Assembly (NCBI GenBank): GCA_025929075.1 | Contig: JAICMS010000001.1 | Span: 1 to 64,000, forward strand | Source: Propionibacteriales bacterium | GTDB lineage: Bacteria > Actinomycetota > Actinomycetes > Propionibacteriales > Nocardioidaceae | Direction: 5' to 3' | Length of the DNA: 64,000 bases | In this document: positions 38,765 through 48,118 of the stretch, piece after piece | How the letters are laid out: each line of letters opens with the position of its first letter | How positions within the stretch are numbered: the stretch's first letter is position 1 | Notes under the pieces: generated by a model | Databases searched by the model: none | What the model saw: the letters and a program-made list of their open reading frames with translations, nothing else | Told to the model about the DNA's origin: nothing | Program-made: the position numbers and the translations under genes

Positions 38765-39259
38765 CTACCGCTTGCTGTACTGCGGCGCCTTGCGCGCCTT
38801 CTTCAGACCGGCCTTCTTGCGCTCCTTGACGCGGGCGTCGCGGGTGAGCATGCCGGCCTTCTTCAGCGTCGGGCGGTTGGCCTCGACGTCGGAGTCGCTC
38901 AGCGCACGGGACACTCCCAGCCGCAAGGCGCCGGCCTGTCCGGTGGGGCCGCCACCGTGGATGCGGGCCACCACGTCGTAGCGGCCCGATAGTCCGGTCA
39001 GCACGAAGGGCTCGTTGACCAGCTGCTGGTGCAGCTTGTTGGGGAAGTACTCGTCGAGCTTCTTGTCGTTGACGGTCCAGCTACCGGTGCCGGGCACGAG
39101 CCGAACCCGCGCCACAGCCTCCTTGCGCCGGCCGGTCGCACTGGCCGCCACCACGTTGACCGGGCGGGCGGGCGTCTCGGAGGACGGTGTGCTCTCGGTG
39201 GTGTACTCGTGGGGCGCCTCCACGGCCTCCTCAGGCGTGGTGTCGGTGCTCTGGACCAC
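38765..39259 (-). CDS. rpsI: 30S ribosomal protein S9
   Basis: A 164-residue S9. The folded part starts at [14 protein letters not shown] and ends in the basic tail [12 protein letters not shown] that reaches the P-site tRNA. The first 36 residues are an acidic, Thr/Pro-rich extension, common in actinobacteria. It follows rplM by 68 bp. Confidence 0.97.
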   Translation of the reverse strand: MVQSTDTTPEEAVEAPHEYTTESTPSSETPARPVNVVAASATGRRKEAVARVRLVPGTGSWTVNDKKLDEYFPNKLHQQLVNEPFVLTGLSGRYDVVARIHGGGPTGQAGALRLGVSRALSDSDVEANRPTLKKAGMLTRDARVKERKKAGLKKARKAPQYSKR

Positions 39260-39327
39260 GGTGCTTCCTCTCTGGGCAACCGTTGCGCAAAGGCTCCGGT
39301 CGATGCTCGGGGGTGACGGCGATGCGA

Positions 39328-39771
39328 CTACTGCTCGATCTGGCCGAGCTCGAACGGCGTGGGCTGCTGCGCCGTGTGCGGGTGGGTCGGGCCGCGGTAG
39401 ACCTTGAGCTTCCGCAGCAGCTGACGGCTGAGCCGGTTCTTGGGGAGCATGCCCCAGACCGCCTTCTCGATCACCCGACGCGGGTCCTTCTCGAGCAGGT
39501 CGCCGAAGGTGGTCGCCGAGAGCCCGCCCGGATAGCCGGAGTGCCGGTAGGCGAGCTTGTCGGTTCGCTTGTTACCGGTCAGCGCGACCTTGTCGGCGTT
39601 GATGATGATGACGAAGTCGCCGGTGTCGAGGTGGGGGGCGTACGTCGGCTTGTGCTTGCCGCGCAGCAGCGTCGCGGCCTGGACCGCGAGCCGGCCGAGG
39701 ACGACGTCGGTGGCGTCGATGACGTGCCACTGGCGGGTGATCTCGGCGGGCTTCGGGCTGTACGTGCGCAC
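39328..39771 (-). CDS. rplM: 50S ribosomal protein L13
   Basis: A 147-residue L13 starting [15 protein letters not shown] with a GTG at 39771; the longer open frame adds non-homologous residues. [33 protein letters not shown] and [16 protein letters not shown] are hallmarks. It is first in the rplM-rpsI-glmM operon behind a clear promoter. Confidence 0.97.
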   Translation of the reverse strand: MRTYSPKPAEITRQWHVIDATDVVLGRLAVQAATLLRGKHKPTYAPHLDTGDFVIIINADKVALTGNKRTDKLAYRHSGYPGGLSATTFGDLLEKDPRRVIEKAVWGMLPKNRLSRQLLRKLKVYRGPTHPHTAQQPTPFELGQIEQ

Positions 39772-39834
39772 GGTGGCTGCCTTCGTATTCGTCGGGTGGG
39801 ACCAACCGCCCGGAGACGGGCAGGACGACCGCCC

Positions 39835-39864
39835 AGGATAGTCCGTCGCCGGGTACGCGGTCAA
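39835..39864 (-). promoter_or_regulatory. rplM-rpsI-glmM promoter
   Basis: On the minus strand -35 TTGACC (39859-39864) and -10 TATCCT (39835-39840) are 18 nt apart, and the start codon is about 60 nt downstream. No known ribosomal leader structure was recognised in the untranslated region. Confidence 0.65.
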
Positions 39865-39933
39865 AACGGTCAGCAGCTCCTACGCCGTCGGCAGCCGGCC
39901 GCGACCCGGTCCGCAGGGTAGTCGACACCGGGC

Positions 39934-39939
39934 TAGGTT
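39934..39939 (+). promoter_or_regulatory. Candidate -10 of a leaderless gltA transcript
   Basis: TAGGTT fits TANNNT and ends 6 nt before the ATG of gltA, so transcription should begin at the start codon. No ribosome-binding site is present at the usual distance. Confidence 0.45.
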
Positions 39940-39945
39940 GGTCGT

Positions 39946-41274
39946 ATGGCCGACGCAACCTCGACCGCCGGCGCCTCCTCCGGCGACTCCACGCTCCTCG
40001 TCCACGACAACCGCACCGGGCGCGACTACGAGATCGACGTCTCCGAAGGCGCGATCAAGGCAGCCGACCTGTCGAAGATCACCGTCGGCGAGGACGGCGA
40101 CGGCCTCGCCGTCTATGACCCGGGCTTCGTCAACACGGCCTCATGCCGTTCGTCGGTGACGTTCATCGACGGCGGTAAGGGCATCCTGGAGTATCGCGGC
40201 TACCCGATCGAGCAGCTGGCCGAGCAGTCGACGTACCTCGAAGTCGCCTACCTGCTGGTCCACGGCGAGCTGCCGGACAAGGCCGAGTACGAGTCGTGGG
40301 AGCACCAGATCACCTACCACACCTTCGTGCACGAGAACATCAAGTCGTTCATGGAGGGCTTCCGCTACGACGCACACCCGATGGGCATGCTGCTGGCGTC
40401 GGTGGGCGCACTGTCGACCTTCTATCCCGAGTCGCGCAACATCCACGACCCCAAGGTCCGCGACATGCAGGTGATCCGGATGATCGCCAAGATGCCGACC
40501 CTCGGCGCCTGGGCCTTCCGGCACGCACAGGGCAAGCCGTACGTCTACCCCGACAACGACCTCGGCTACTGCGCGAACTTCCTCGCGATGCTGTTCCGCA
40601 TGAGCGAGCAGAAGTTCGTCGCCGACGAGCGGCTGATTCACGCTCTCGAGGTGCTGTTCATCCTGCATGCCGACCATGAGCAGAACTGCTCGGCCAACGC
40701 CGTGCGCGCCGTCGGCTCTTCCCAGGTCGACCCCTACTCCGCGGTCGCGGCGGGCATCGGTGCGCTCTTCGGTCCGCTGCACGGCGGCGCCAACGAGGCG
40801 GTGCTGAAGATGCTCCGCCGGATCGGCTCGATCGACAAGGTGCCGGACTTCATCGAGGGGGTGAAGGCCGGCAAGGAACGGCTGATGGGCTTCGGTCACC
40901 GGGTCTACAAGAACTACGACCCACGGGCCAAGATCATCAAGAAGGCCTGCGACGAGGTCTTCGAGGTCACCGGCGTCAACCCGCTGCTGAAGATCGCGGT
41001 CGAGCTGGAGAAGATCGCGCTGGAGGACGACTACTTCGTCTCCCGCAAGCTCTACCCGAACGTCGACTTCTACAGCGGGCTGATCTACGAAGCGCTGAAG
41101 TTCCCGCCGGAGATGTTCACCGTGCTGTTCGCCATCCCGCGGACGTCGGGCTGGCTCGCGCAGTGGCTCGAGATGGTGCAAGACCCCGAGCAGAAGATCG
41201 CCCGGCCCAAGCAGATCTACACCGGCGACCGGGGGCTCGACTACGTCCCGGCCTCCGACCGCTGGAAGAGCTGA
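39946..41274 (+). CDS. gltA: Citrate synthase
   Basis: Condenses acetyl-CoA and oxaloacetate at the entry of the TCA cycle. The 442-residue type II enzyme has ILEYRGYPIEQLAEQS, the histidine segment HADHEQNCS, GPLHGGANEAVLKML, MGFGHRVYKNYDPRA and IPRTSGWLAQWLEM. It lies divergent to rplM, with a probable leaderless start. The GH43-like genes follow after 12 nt. Confidence 0.97.
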   Translation: MADATSTAGASSGDSTLLVHDNRTGRDYEIDVSEGAIKAADLSKITVGEDGDGLAVYDPGFVNTASCRSSVTFIDGGKGILEYRGYPIEQLAEQSTYLEVAYLLVHGELPDKAEYESWEHQITYHTFVHENIKSFMEGFRYDAHPMGMLLASVGALSTFYPESRNIHDPKVRDMQVIRMIAKMPTLGAWAFRHAQGKPYVYPDNDLGYCANFLAMLFRMSEQKFVADERLIHALEVLFILHADHEQNCSANAVRAVGSSQVDPYSAVAAGIGALFGPLHGGANEAVLKMLRRIGSIDKVPDFIEGVKAGKERLMGFGHRVYKNYDPRAKIIKKACDEVFEVTGVNPLLKIAVELEKIALEDDYFVSRKLYPNVDFYSGLIYEALKFPPEMFTVLFAIPRTSGWLAQWLEMVQDPEQKIARPKQIYTGDRGLDYVPASDRWKS

Positions 41275-41286
41275 CAGCGCCGCTCC

Positions 41287-42807
41287 ATGGCCGAGAGCTT
41301 CGTCAACCCCGTCGCCGAGGGGTCGCACGTCAGCGTCACCCGTGACGGCGAGCGCTATCTGTGGTGCCGCGGCGAGGGCGAGCAAGCGGTCACGGTCTGG
41401 GTATCGGACCGGATCGGCACTTTCGGACGGCGACACGTCGTCTGGACCGCTCCGGAGTCCGGGCCGCTGTCGCGCGGCGTGCGGCCGTCGGAGCTGCGCC
41501 AGCACGACGGCCGATGGTATGTCTACCTCTCCGGGCACGATGGCGACGACAGGAACCGGCTGGCGTTCGTGCTGGAGTCTGAGGGCGCCGATCCGCTCGG
41601 CCCCTACACCCTTGTCGGCCCCCTCGCCACGGGCGAGCAGGAGCCGGGGTGGCCGAGCGAGGTCTGGGCGGCAGACATGGTCGTGCTCGACCACGACGGG
41701 CGGTCCTATGCCTTGTGGTCGGGATGGCCGGGCCGCCGCAGCGAGGTCCAGCGTCTGTACGTCGACGAGCTGGTCGCGCCGACGCAGCTTGCCGGGCGCC
41801 GGATGGCGATCGGTGACACTGAGGAGTTCGAGTGGGAGCGCCCCGACCCCCGGGCGCCCGCCATCAACGAGGCGCCTCGCGTTCTCGCCGACGGCCAGCG
41901 GACGTTCGTGGTCTACTCCTGCAACGCGGCCTGGCTGCCGTCGTACAAGATGGGGATGCTCGAGCTCGTCGGCGTCGATCCGACGCACCCGGACAGTTGG
42001 CGCAAGAGTCCTGAGCCGGTGTTCGCCGCCGGGCCGGAGACGCTCGGCGTCGGGCACGCCAGCTTCGTGACCGACACCGACAACCAGTGGTGGATGGTCT
42101 ACGACGCGAAGTGGGATGCAGAGCCCGACTGGCGGCGGGCGGTCTACATGCAGCCGCTGCCGTGGCCGGGCGACACGCCTGCGTTCGGCGAGCCGGTCGC
42201 AGCCGGGGAGCCGGTGAGTGCGCCGACGTCGACCACCAACTCGTCCGGCGAAGGCGAGCGGCACTGGGACTTCCGCGACAGTGCGGCGCTCGACGACTTC
42301 GACTACTACGGACATCACCAGTTCTTGGCGTGCTCCGACGCCGGTCTGGACCTGGGGGTTGAGGCCGAGAACGCGGTCAACGGCTTCCGCACCGGGGAGA
42401 AGATCGTGCTCCGCGACGGTCACTACACCGACCTGCGCGCCAGCGTCACGCTGAGCACGGTCTCCGGTGAGCGTGACGTCGGGCTGCTCTTCCGGACGAC
42501 GCAGCCCGCGTTGGGCTTCGACGCGCAGTGCGGCTACTACGCAGCTCTGTCGCGGATCCGCAAGGGCGTCATCCTCGGCAAGATGGACGGCATCGTTTGG
42601 AAGGAGATCGGTTACACGCAGTGGCCGGTGCCCGAAGGGCTGGCGACGCTCTCAGTCGAGGCCCGTGGTGACCGGCTGGGAGTGTCCGTGGACGGTGACA
42701 CGGTGCTGGTGGCTCACGACGGCGACTACCCGTCAGGCTCGGTCGGCTGCCGCGTCGTCGACACTCACGGCCGGTTCGAGTCGCTCGACGTCGCACCCCT
42801 GAGGTGA
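41287..42807 (+). CDS. GH43-like beta-propeller protein, catalytic base lost (paralog 1)
   Basis: A 506-residue protein without signal peptide. An N-terminal five-bladed propeller of the GH43 (arabinofuranosidase/xylosidase) type is followed, after about residue 320, by a beta-sandwich-like domain. Compared with the next gene, the general base position is His14 (GSHV instead of GADP) and WAPEL is RPSEL. The pKa-modulating Asp130 (VWAADM) and general acid Glu195 (INEAPRVL) are kept. The loss suggests a changed or non-hydrolytic role. It starts 12 nt after gltA. Confidence 0.75.
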   Translation: MAESFVNPVAEGSHVSVTRDGERYLWCRGEGEQAVTVWVSDRIGTFGRRHVVWTAPESGPLSRGVRPSELRQHDGRWYVYLSGHDGDDRNRLAFVLESEGADPLGPYTLVGPLATGEQEPGWPSEVWAADMVVLDHDGRSYALWSGWPGRRSEVQRLYVDELVAPTQLAGRRMAIGDTEEFEWERPDPRAPAINEAPRVLADGQRTFVVYSCNAAWLPSYKMGMLELVGVDPTHPDSWRKSPEPVFAAGPETLGVGHASFVTDTDNQWWMVYDAKWDAEPDWRRAVYMQPLPWPGDTPAFGEPVAAGEPVSAPTSTTNSSGEGERHWDFRDSAALDDFDYYGHHQFLACSDAGLDLGVEAENAVNGFRTGEKIVLRDGHYTDLRASVTLSTVSGERDVGLLFRTTQPALGFDAQCGYYAALSRIRKGVILGKMDGIVWKEIGYTQWPVPEGLATLSVEARGDRLGVSVDGDTVLVAHDGDYPSGSVGCRVVDTHGRFESLDVAPLR

Positions 42808-44402
42808 GCAGCGCTGAGTTGAGCAGCGTTGCCGAGCGCGCCTTCACCAACCCGATCGGTGAAGGCGCCGATCCTCAGGTCGTCAGCCTCGGCGACCGCT
42901 ACTTGTGGTGCCAGAGCGAGGGCAACGTCGGCGTCGCGCTCTGGGAGTCGCCGACGCTCACCAGCCTCGGCCGCAAGCACGTCGTCTGGCGAGCACCCGC
43001 GACCGGCCCGTGGTCGAAGCAGGTCTGGGCACCAGAACTGATCCGCCTCGACGGGCGGTGGTACATCTACGTCGCTGCATCGGCCGGTGACAACGCCTCG
43101 CACCGCGCCTATGTGCTCGCGGCGGACTCCGACGACCCGATCGGCCCCTACACCGTCCACGGCCCGCTGCGTACGGCCGATCCTGCTGACGCCGGGTCAG
43201 CGGACTGGGCGATCGACATGACGGTGCTGGAGCAGGCCGGACGGCGCTATGCGATCTGGTCCGGCTGGCCGCGGCCCTGGGATCGGGTGCAGCACCTGTA
43301 CCTCGCCGAGTTGGCGTCGCCGACGTCGATCACCGGTCCCCGGCTGCAGTTGTTTTCGCCCAGCGACTACCCGTGGGAGCGGATCCGCAACCTGCCGGGG
43401 GCGTCGGGCCTCAATGAGGCGCCGCAGGTGCTGCAGAGAGGCCAGCGCACATTCGTGGTCTACTCCTGCGGATCTGCGTTGCTGCCGACGTACAAGCTGG
43501 GTCTGCTGGAGCTCACCGGAGACGACCCGCTGGACATCGGCTGCTGGCGCAAGTACCCGGAGCCGGTGTTCGAGTCCAGCGGCAGCACCTTCGGGGTCGG
43601 CCACGACGGCTTCGCGCTGTCGCCGGACGGGTCGCAGTGGTGGCACGTCTACCACGCGAAGGTCGACCGACGGCGCAGCTTCCGGCGTGGCATCTTCGTA
43701 CAGCCGATGAGGTGGAGGGCCGACGGGCTCCCCGACTTCGGCACGCCAGTCGCTCGCGGTGAGCCGCTCGTCGAGCCGGCCGGCACCGTACACAACCCGT
43801 CCACCGAAGCGCGGCACTGGGCATTTGCCGACAGCGCTGTCGCCTTGGAGGACTTCGACTACTACGGCCACCACCAGATGGTCGAAACTGGCGGCGAGGG
43901 GTTGCACCTCGGTGTGGTGCCCGCCGAGCCGGTCAACGACTACCGCAGTGGCGAGAAGGTCGTGCTTCGCGACGGCGACTACACCGACCTGGAGCTAGAG
44001 ACCGCGTTCCGGATCGTCAGCGGCGACCGGGCGGTCGGTGCGCTCTTCCGGGCGATGCGGCCGGCCGTCGGGTACGACGCCCAGCAGGCCTACTTCGCGG
44101 GAGTCGTGCCTCGACGCCGCCGGCTGCTGCTTGCCAAGACAGACGGCCGCAGCTACGTCGAGCTCGCCGCTGAGCCCATCGAGATCGAGCCTGGCGCCGC
44201 GGTGACATTGTCCGTGCGGGCTCGTGGCCCGCACCTCGAAGCCCGCGTCGACACCTCGCCAGCATCCCGGTCGACGCCCTCACCGGTGCCGCTTGCCGTG
44301 GTCAGCGCAGAAGACGCCGACCGCACGGCTGGCTCGATCGGACTGCGCGTCGTCGACACCCATGCCGTCTTCCGCACCCTCGCCGTCACCCCGCCCCCAT
44401 AA
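42804..44402 (+). CDS. GH43-like family glycoside hydrolase (paralog 2)
   Basis: A 532-residue paralog of the upstream gene with the same two-domain layout and no signal peptide. All three GH43-type acidic residues can be placed: base Asp23 (GEGADPQVV), Asp138 (WAIDMTVLE) and acid Glu205 (LNEAPQVL). KQVWAPELIRLDGRWYIYV is also typical. The C-terminal domain starts near RHWAFADSA. GTG start overlaps the previous stop (GTGA), so the two are made together, perhaps as a complex. Substrate is unknown; lack of a signal suggests imported oligosaccharides. Confidence 0.78.
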   Translation: MSSAELSSVAERAFTNPIGEGADPQVVSLGDRYLWCQSEGNVGVALWESPTLTSLGRKHVVWRAPATGPWSKQVWAPELIRLDGRWYIYVAASAGDNASHRAYVLAADSDDPIGPYTVHGPLRTADPADAGSADWAIDMTVLEQAGRRYAIWSGWPRPWDRVQHLYLAELASPTSITGPRLQLFSPSDYPWERIRNLPGASGLNEAPQVLQRGQRTFVVYSCGSALLPTYKLGLLELTGDDPLDIGCWRKYPEPVFESSGSTFGVGHDGFALSPDGSQWWHVYHAKVDRRRSFRRGIFVQPMRWRADGLPDFGTPVARGEPLVEPAGTVHNPSTEARHWAFADSAVALEDFDYYGHHQMVETGGEGLHLGVVPAEPVNDYRSGEKVVLRDGDYTDLELETAFRIVSGDRAVGALFRAMRPAVGYDAQQAYFAGVVPRRRRLLLAKTDGRSYVELAAEPIEIEPGAAVTLSVRARGPHLEARVDTSPASRSTPSPVPLAVVSAEDADRTAGSIGLRVVDTHAVFRTLAVTPPP

Positions 44403-44428
44403 CCGGCCGAGTGCCGTTGGAAGGCTGG

Positions 44429-46126
44429 TCAGCGCGCCCGCTGGACGCGCCGCTCATCCCAGACCGGCTCCGGCGCCTCGTACACCGAGCCGTCCGCGCC
44501 GAAGACCAGGAACCTGTCGAAGCCGCGAGCGAACCACCGGTCATGAGTGACCGCCAGCACGGTGCCCTCGAAGCCTGCCAACCCATCCTCTAACGCCTCG
44601 GCCGACTCCACGTCGAGGTTGTCGGTCGGCTCGTCGAGAAGGAGCAACGTGGCACCGGACAGCTCCAGTAGGAGGATCTGCAGCCTCGCCTGCTGGCCAC
44701 CCGACAGCGACTCGAAGCGCTGCTCGGCGGCGTAGGCGAGCTCGTAGCGGTCGAGGGCCCGCGCCGCTTCCTCGCGACCCATGCCCCGGCGACCGCGCCC
44801 GTCAGGCGCCATCTCGCCCCGATGGAGGATCTCCAGCAGGGTGCGGCCGATGAGGTCAGGGTGCTCATGTGTCTGCACGAACCACCCGGGCCGGACCCGC
44901 GCACCGAGCTTGGCCCGCCCGGAGTGCGCCACCGGCGCAACGGCCACGTCGCCGACCGGCCGGTGCTCCACCTCGGGATCGGTCCCGCCAGAGGCCAGCA
45001 GCCGGAGGAAGTGCGACTTGCCGGAGCCGTTCGAACCCAGCACGGCCACCCGCTCGCCGTACCACACCTCAAGGTCGAACGGCCGCATCAGGCCGGTCAG
45101 CTCCAGCTGCTCGCAGATGACCGACCGCTTGCCGGTCCGGCCTCCAGCGAGGCGCATTCGGACGTTCTGGGTGCGCGGTTGGTTCTCCGGTGGCCCAGCC
45201 TCTTCGAAGCGCCGCAGCCGCGTCACCGCCGCGTGGTAGCGAGACGCCATGTCGGAGTTGTAGGCGGCTTTCTGCTTGTACATGAGCATCAGCGCCCGCA
45301 GCTTCGCGTGCTCCTCGTCCCAGCGCTTGCGCAGCTCCTCGAGCCGGGCGAACCTGTCGCGTCGCGCGTCGTGGTACGTCGAGAAGCCACCCGGATGGGT
45401 CCAGACGGTGTTGCCGGCAGCGCCCAGCTCGACAGTGACGACACGGGTCGCGGTGTTGTTCATCAGCTCCCGGTCGTGGCTGACGAACAGAACGGTCTTG
45501 TCCGACTCGCTGATCCGCTGCTCGAGCCACTGCTTGGCCGGTACGTCGAGGAAGTTGTCGGGCTCATCCAGCAGCAGCACCTCGTCCGGCCCGCGCAGCA
45601 GCGCCTCGAGCACCAGCCGCTTCTGTTCGCCGCCGCTGAGGGTGGTCAGATCGCGGTGCTTGGCGCGGTCGTAGGGAACACCGATCGCGGTCGTCGTACA
45701 GACGTCCCACAGAACCTCGGCGTCGTAGCCGCCGGCGTCGGCCCACTCCGCGAGCGCCTCGGCGTAGCGCATCTGGCTCTTCTCGTCGTCGGTCTCCATC
45801 ATGTCCAGCTCGGACCGGTCGACCAGCTCCGCGGCTGCACGAACACGGCGTGACGCGACCGACAGCAAGAGGTCCTGGACGGTCATGCCGGCGTTGACCT
45901 GGGTGACCATCTGCGCCATCACGCCGAGGCCACCCGACCGGGTGACGGCACCGGCGTGGGGGGTCAGCTCGCCGGTGACGATGCGCAGCAGCGTCGTCTT
46001 GCCGGCTCCGTTGGCGCCGACCAGTGCGACCTTGGCTCCTTCGCCAACGCGGAAGGAGACGTCGTCGAGCAGCACCCTGCCATCAGGCAGCTCGAACCGG
46101 ACTCCAGCGACATCGACGTGACCCAC
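44429..46126 (-). CDS. ABC-F family ATPase
   Basis: A 565-residue protein with two ABC ATPase domains and no membrane part, the ABC-F layout. Domain 1 has VGANGAGKTTLLR and LSGGEQKRLVLEALL with LLLDEPDNFLD; domain 2 has LGSNGSGKSHFLR, LSGGQQARLQILLL and LLLDEPTDNLD. The basic linker between them is about 80 residues. ABC-F proteins act on ribosomes, in translation control or antibiotic protection; which one cannot be decided. The GTG at 46126 is preferred, since the longer frame reads through a repeat. The upstream intergenic repeat resembles that before tsaD. Confidence 0.9.
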   Translation of the reverse strand: MGHVDVAGVRFELPDGRVLLDDVSFRVGEGAKVALVGANGAGKTTLLRIVTGELTPHAGAVTRSGGLGVMAQMVTQVNAGMTVQDLLLSVASRRVRAAAELVDRSELDMMETDDEKSQMRYAEALAEWADAGGYDAEVLWDVCTTTAIGVPYDRAKHRDLTTLSGGEQKRLVLEALLRGPDEVLLLDEPDNFLDVPAKQWLEQRISESDKTVLFVSHDRELMNNTATRVVTVELGAAGNTVWTHPGGFSTYHDARRDRFARLEELRKRWDEEHAKLRALMLMYKQKAAYNSDMASRYHAAVTRLRRFEEAGPPENQPRTQNVRMRLAGGRTGKRSVICEQLELTGLMRPFDLEVWYGERVAVLGSNGSGKSHFLRLLASGGTDPEVEHRPVGDVAVAPVAHSGRAKLGARVRPGWFVQTHEHPDLIGRTLLEILHRGEMAPDGRGRRGMGREEAARALDRYELAYAAEQRFESLSGGQQARLQILLLELSGATLLLLDEPTDNLDVESAEALEDGLAGFEGTVLAVTHDRWFARGFDRFLVFGADGSVYEAPEPVWDERRVQRAR

Positions 46127-46168
46127 GAGGTCCCATCCTCCCCGACCACGCAAGCGCTCTGCATGTGG

Positions 46169-46242
46169 TTTTCGGCTGCCGAAGCGGCACCACTGCACCG
46201 GCACGCCGGCACAACCGGTGCGTTGGCGCCGTCTCGGCGGGG
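46169..46242. repeat. Intergenic repeat, copy B (flavoprotein to ABC-F gap)
   Basis: Ungapped match to 24119-24192 (about 74% identity over 70 columns; CCGTCTCGGCGG is identical). It begins just after the stop codon of the preceding minus-strand gene and ends about 45 nt before the ABC-F start. This copy contains a perfect CCGGC-AC-GCCGG palindrome that copy A lacks. Confidence 0.6.
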
Positions 46243-46244
46243 GT

Positions 46245-47597
46245 TTAGAGGTGGGTGAGGGCGTCCTCGATGGCGCGGTGGAAGGTGGGGTAGGCGTAGA
46301 TCATCGAGCGCAGCGACTCGGTGGGAACCTCCGCGTGCACCGCGACCGCGAGAGCGCTCAGCACCTCGCCACCGGTAGGACCGATCGACGTAGCCCCGAC
46401 GAGGACCCCGCGGTCGGCGTCTTCGACCAGCTTGATCAGCCCCTCGTTGCCCACCTTGTGGATCCATCCGCGGGTCGACGACGGCAGCTCGGTCACCGCC
46501 GTGCGCACGTTGATCGCCGCCTCGCGTGCCTGTTGCTCCGTCAACCCGACCGCACCCACCTCGGGGTCGGTGAACGTCACCCGGGGCACGGCCCGGTAGT
46601 CGGCCTCCGGCCCCGGCTGGCCCAAAACGTCCCGCACTGCGACGGCGCTCTGGTACATCGACATGTGGGTGAAGGCGCCCTTGCCGGTGACATCGCCGAT
46701 CACCCACAGGCCATCGGTTGCCCGCATCCGGCCGTCGGTCTCGACGGCACGCGAGCGCGGGTCCAGGCCGACGGTCTCCAGTCCGATGTCGCCGAGGTTC
46801 GGTCGGCGACCGGCCGCGACGAGCAGCTTGTCGGCGTGGAGCACCTGGTCGTCCACACTGATCGTGAACCGCCCGTCGTCGTACGCGACGCTCTTCACCG
46901 TCACGCCGACGAGGACCTGGATGCCCTCCCGCCCGAGCACCTCGGTCAGCAGTGCGCTGGACTCCGGCTCCTCGACTGCCAGCAGCCGATCGGCCACCTC
47001 CACGACACTGACCCGCACCCCGAACCTGGCGAACGCCTGCGCCAGCTCCAGACCGATGGCTCCCCCGCCGATCACGGCGAGCGACGCGGGCAGCGTCTCG
47101 ACGCGCATCGCGTCACGGTTGGTCCAGTACGGCGACTCCGCGAGCCCACTGATCGGTGGGACCGCCGGAGCCGTGCCCGGGTTGAGGATGACCCCGCGGC
47201 TCGCCTCGATCAGCCGGCCGGCTACCTCGACCCGGCGCGGACCGGCCAGCCTGCCGTGGCCGTGGACGACCTCGACGCCGGCCCGCTCCAGCCGTTCGAC
47301 CGCCACGGTGTCGTCCCAGTCGTCGGTCGCCTCGTCTCGGATGCGTACGGCGACTGGGGACCAGTCCGGCTCGGTGACGGCCCGACCGGCCAGGTCGGCC
47401 ACCCGTCGGGACTCCGTTAGCGCGTTGGCCGCGCGGATCATCATCTTGCTCGGCACGCAGCCGTAGTACGGGCACTCACCGCCGACCAGCCGCTCTTCAA
47501 CCCCAACGACGCGCAGGCCGGCCTCCGCGAGCTTGGTCGCAGCCGCCTCCCCACCCGGGCCGAGCCCGACGACCACGGCGTCGACGTCGCTGGTCAT
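46245..47597 (-). CDS. FAD-dependent pyridine nucleotide-disulfide oxidoreductase (Lpd-like)
   Basis: A 450-residue flavoprotein with the FAD loop VVVGLGPGGEAAATKL, redox disulfide Cys42/Cys47 (GGECPYYGCVPSK), an NAD(P) loop (IGGGAIGLELAQAF) and FAD-ribityl WVIGDVTGKG. The C-terminal dimer motif reads YAYPTFHRAIED, so the catalytic His of HPT in true dihydrolipoyl dehydrogenase is Tyr. It is more likely a related reductase than the pyruvate-dehydrogenase E3. Its start overlaps the DUF6328 gene by 4 nt. Confidence 0.85.
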   Translation of the reverse strand: MTSDVDAVVVGLGPGGEAAATKLAEAGLRVVGVEERLVGGECPYYGCVPSKMMIRAANALTESRRVADLAGRAVTEPDWSPVAVRIRDEATDDWDDTVAVERLERAGVEVVHGHGRLAGPRRVEVAGRLIEASRGVILNPGTAPAVPPISGLAESPYWTNRDAMRVETLPASLAVIGGGAIGLELAQAFARFGVRVSVVEVADRLLAVEEPESSALLTEVLGREGIQVLVGVTVKSVAYDDGRFTISVDDQVLHADKLLVAAGRRPNLGDIGLETVGLDPRSRAVETDGRMRATDGLWVIGDVTGKGAFTHMSMYQSAVAVRDVLGQPGPEADYRAVPRVTFTDPEVGAVGLTEQQAREAAINVRTAVTELPSSTRGWIHKVGNEGLIKLVEDADRGVLVGATSIGPTGGEVLSALAVAVHAEVPTESLRSMIYAYPTFHRAIEDALTHL

Positions 47598-48094
47598 GAC
47601 CGCCTGCCGACCATGGCTGGCACCCGATCACGTCCCAGCACGAGCGGCACGCCGACCCACAAGACCAGGAACACCGTGAAGGTGATGGCACTGGCGACCG
47701 TCGAGGCGACGCTTCCCCAGACGACGTCGAAGATGATCCACACGACGCCGACCACCGCCAGCGCCAGACCACACAGCCCCACGCCGGCGGACAGGTGCGC
47801 AGCACCGACCAGCCGTTCCTTGACGTGCTGGCGGAACAACAGCCGGTGGAAGGCGACCGGAGCGATGATGAACGCCGCCGCCAACGCGGCGGCCGAGGTG
47901 GTCGCGATGTACACGGTCCGCTCGATCGGCGTGAGCGTCAGGAAACGTTGCTGGAAGGGCAGCGTCAGCAGGAAGCCGGTGAGCAGTTGGACGCCGGTCT
48001 GCGTGACGCGCAGCTCCTGTAGCAGCTGGTCCCAGTTGCGCTCGATACGCTCCTTCTGGGTCTCCTCGGACTCTTCCGTGTCGTCGCGACCCAT
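47594..48094 (-). CDS. DUF6328 family membrane protein
   Basis: A 166-residue protein with an acidic N-terminus (residues 1-22) and four membrane helices: about 38-55, 66-82, 100-122 and 128-152. The N-terminal segment QLLQELRVTQTGVQLLTGFLL followed by LPFQQRF is characteristic. Function is unknown. It is between hemerythrin (24 nt upstream) and the disulfide-reductase-like gene (4-nt overlap), so the three are probably co-transcribed. Confidence 0.78.
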   Translation of the reverse strand: MGRDDTEESEETQKERIERNWDQLLQELRVTQTGVQLLTGFLLTLPFQQRFLTLTPIERTVYIATTSAAALAAAFIIAPVAFHRLLFRQHVKERLVGAAHLSAGVGLCGLALAVVGVVWIIFDVVWGSVASTVASAITFTVFLVLWVGVPLVLGRDRVPAMVGRRS

Positions 48095-48118
48095 CCGGCA
48101 CGTCCTTCCCGTGGACGG

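Noticed and set aside
40141-42423. 760-residue minus-strand open frame opposite gltA and the GH43-like gene
   Set aside because: Shadow of two well-supported genes; codon pattern and composition are those of an antisense frame.
46245-47597. Calling the flavoprotein dihydrolipoyl dehydrogenase (lpd)
   Set aside because: The HPT histidine needed for E3 activity is Tyr, and no 2-oxoacid dehydrogenase genes are nearby.
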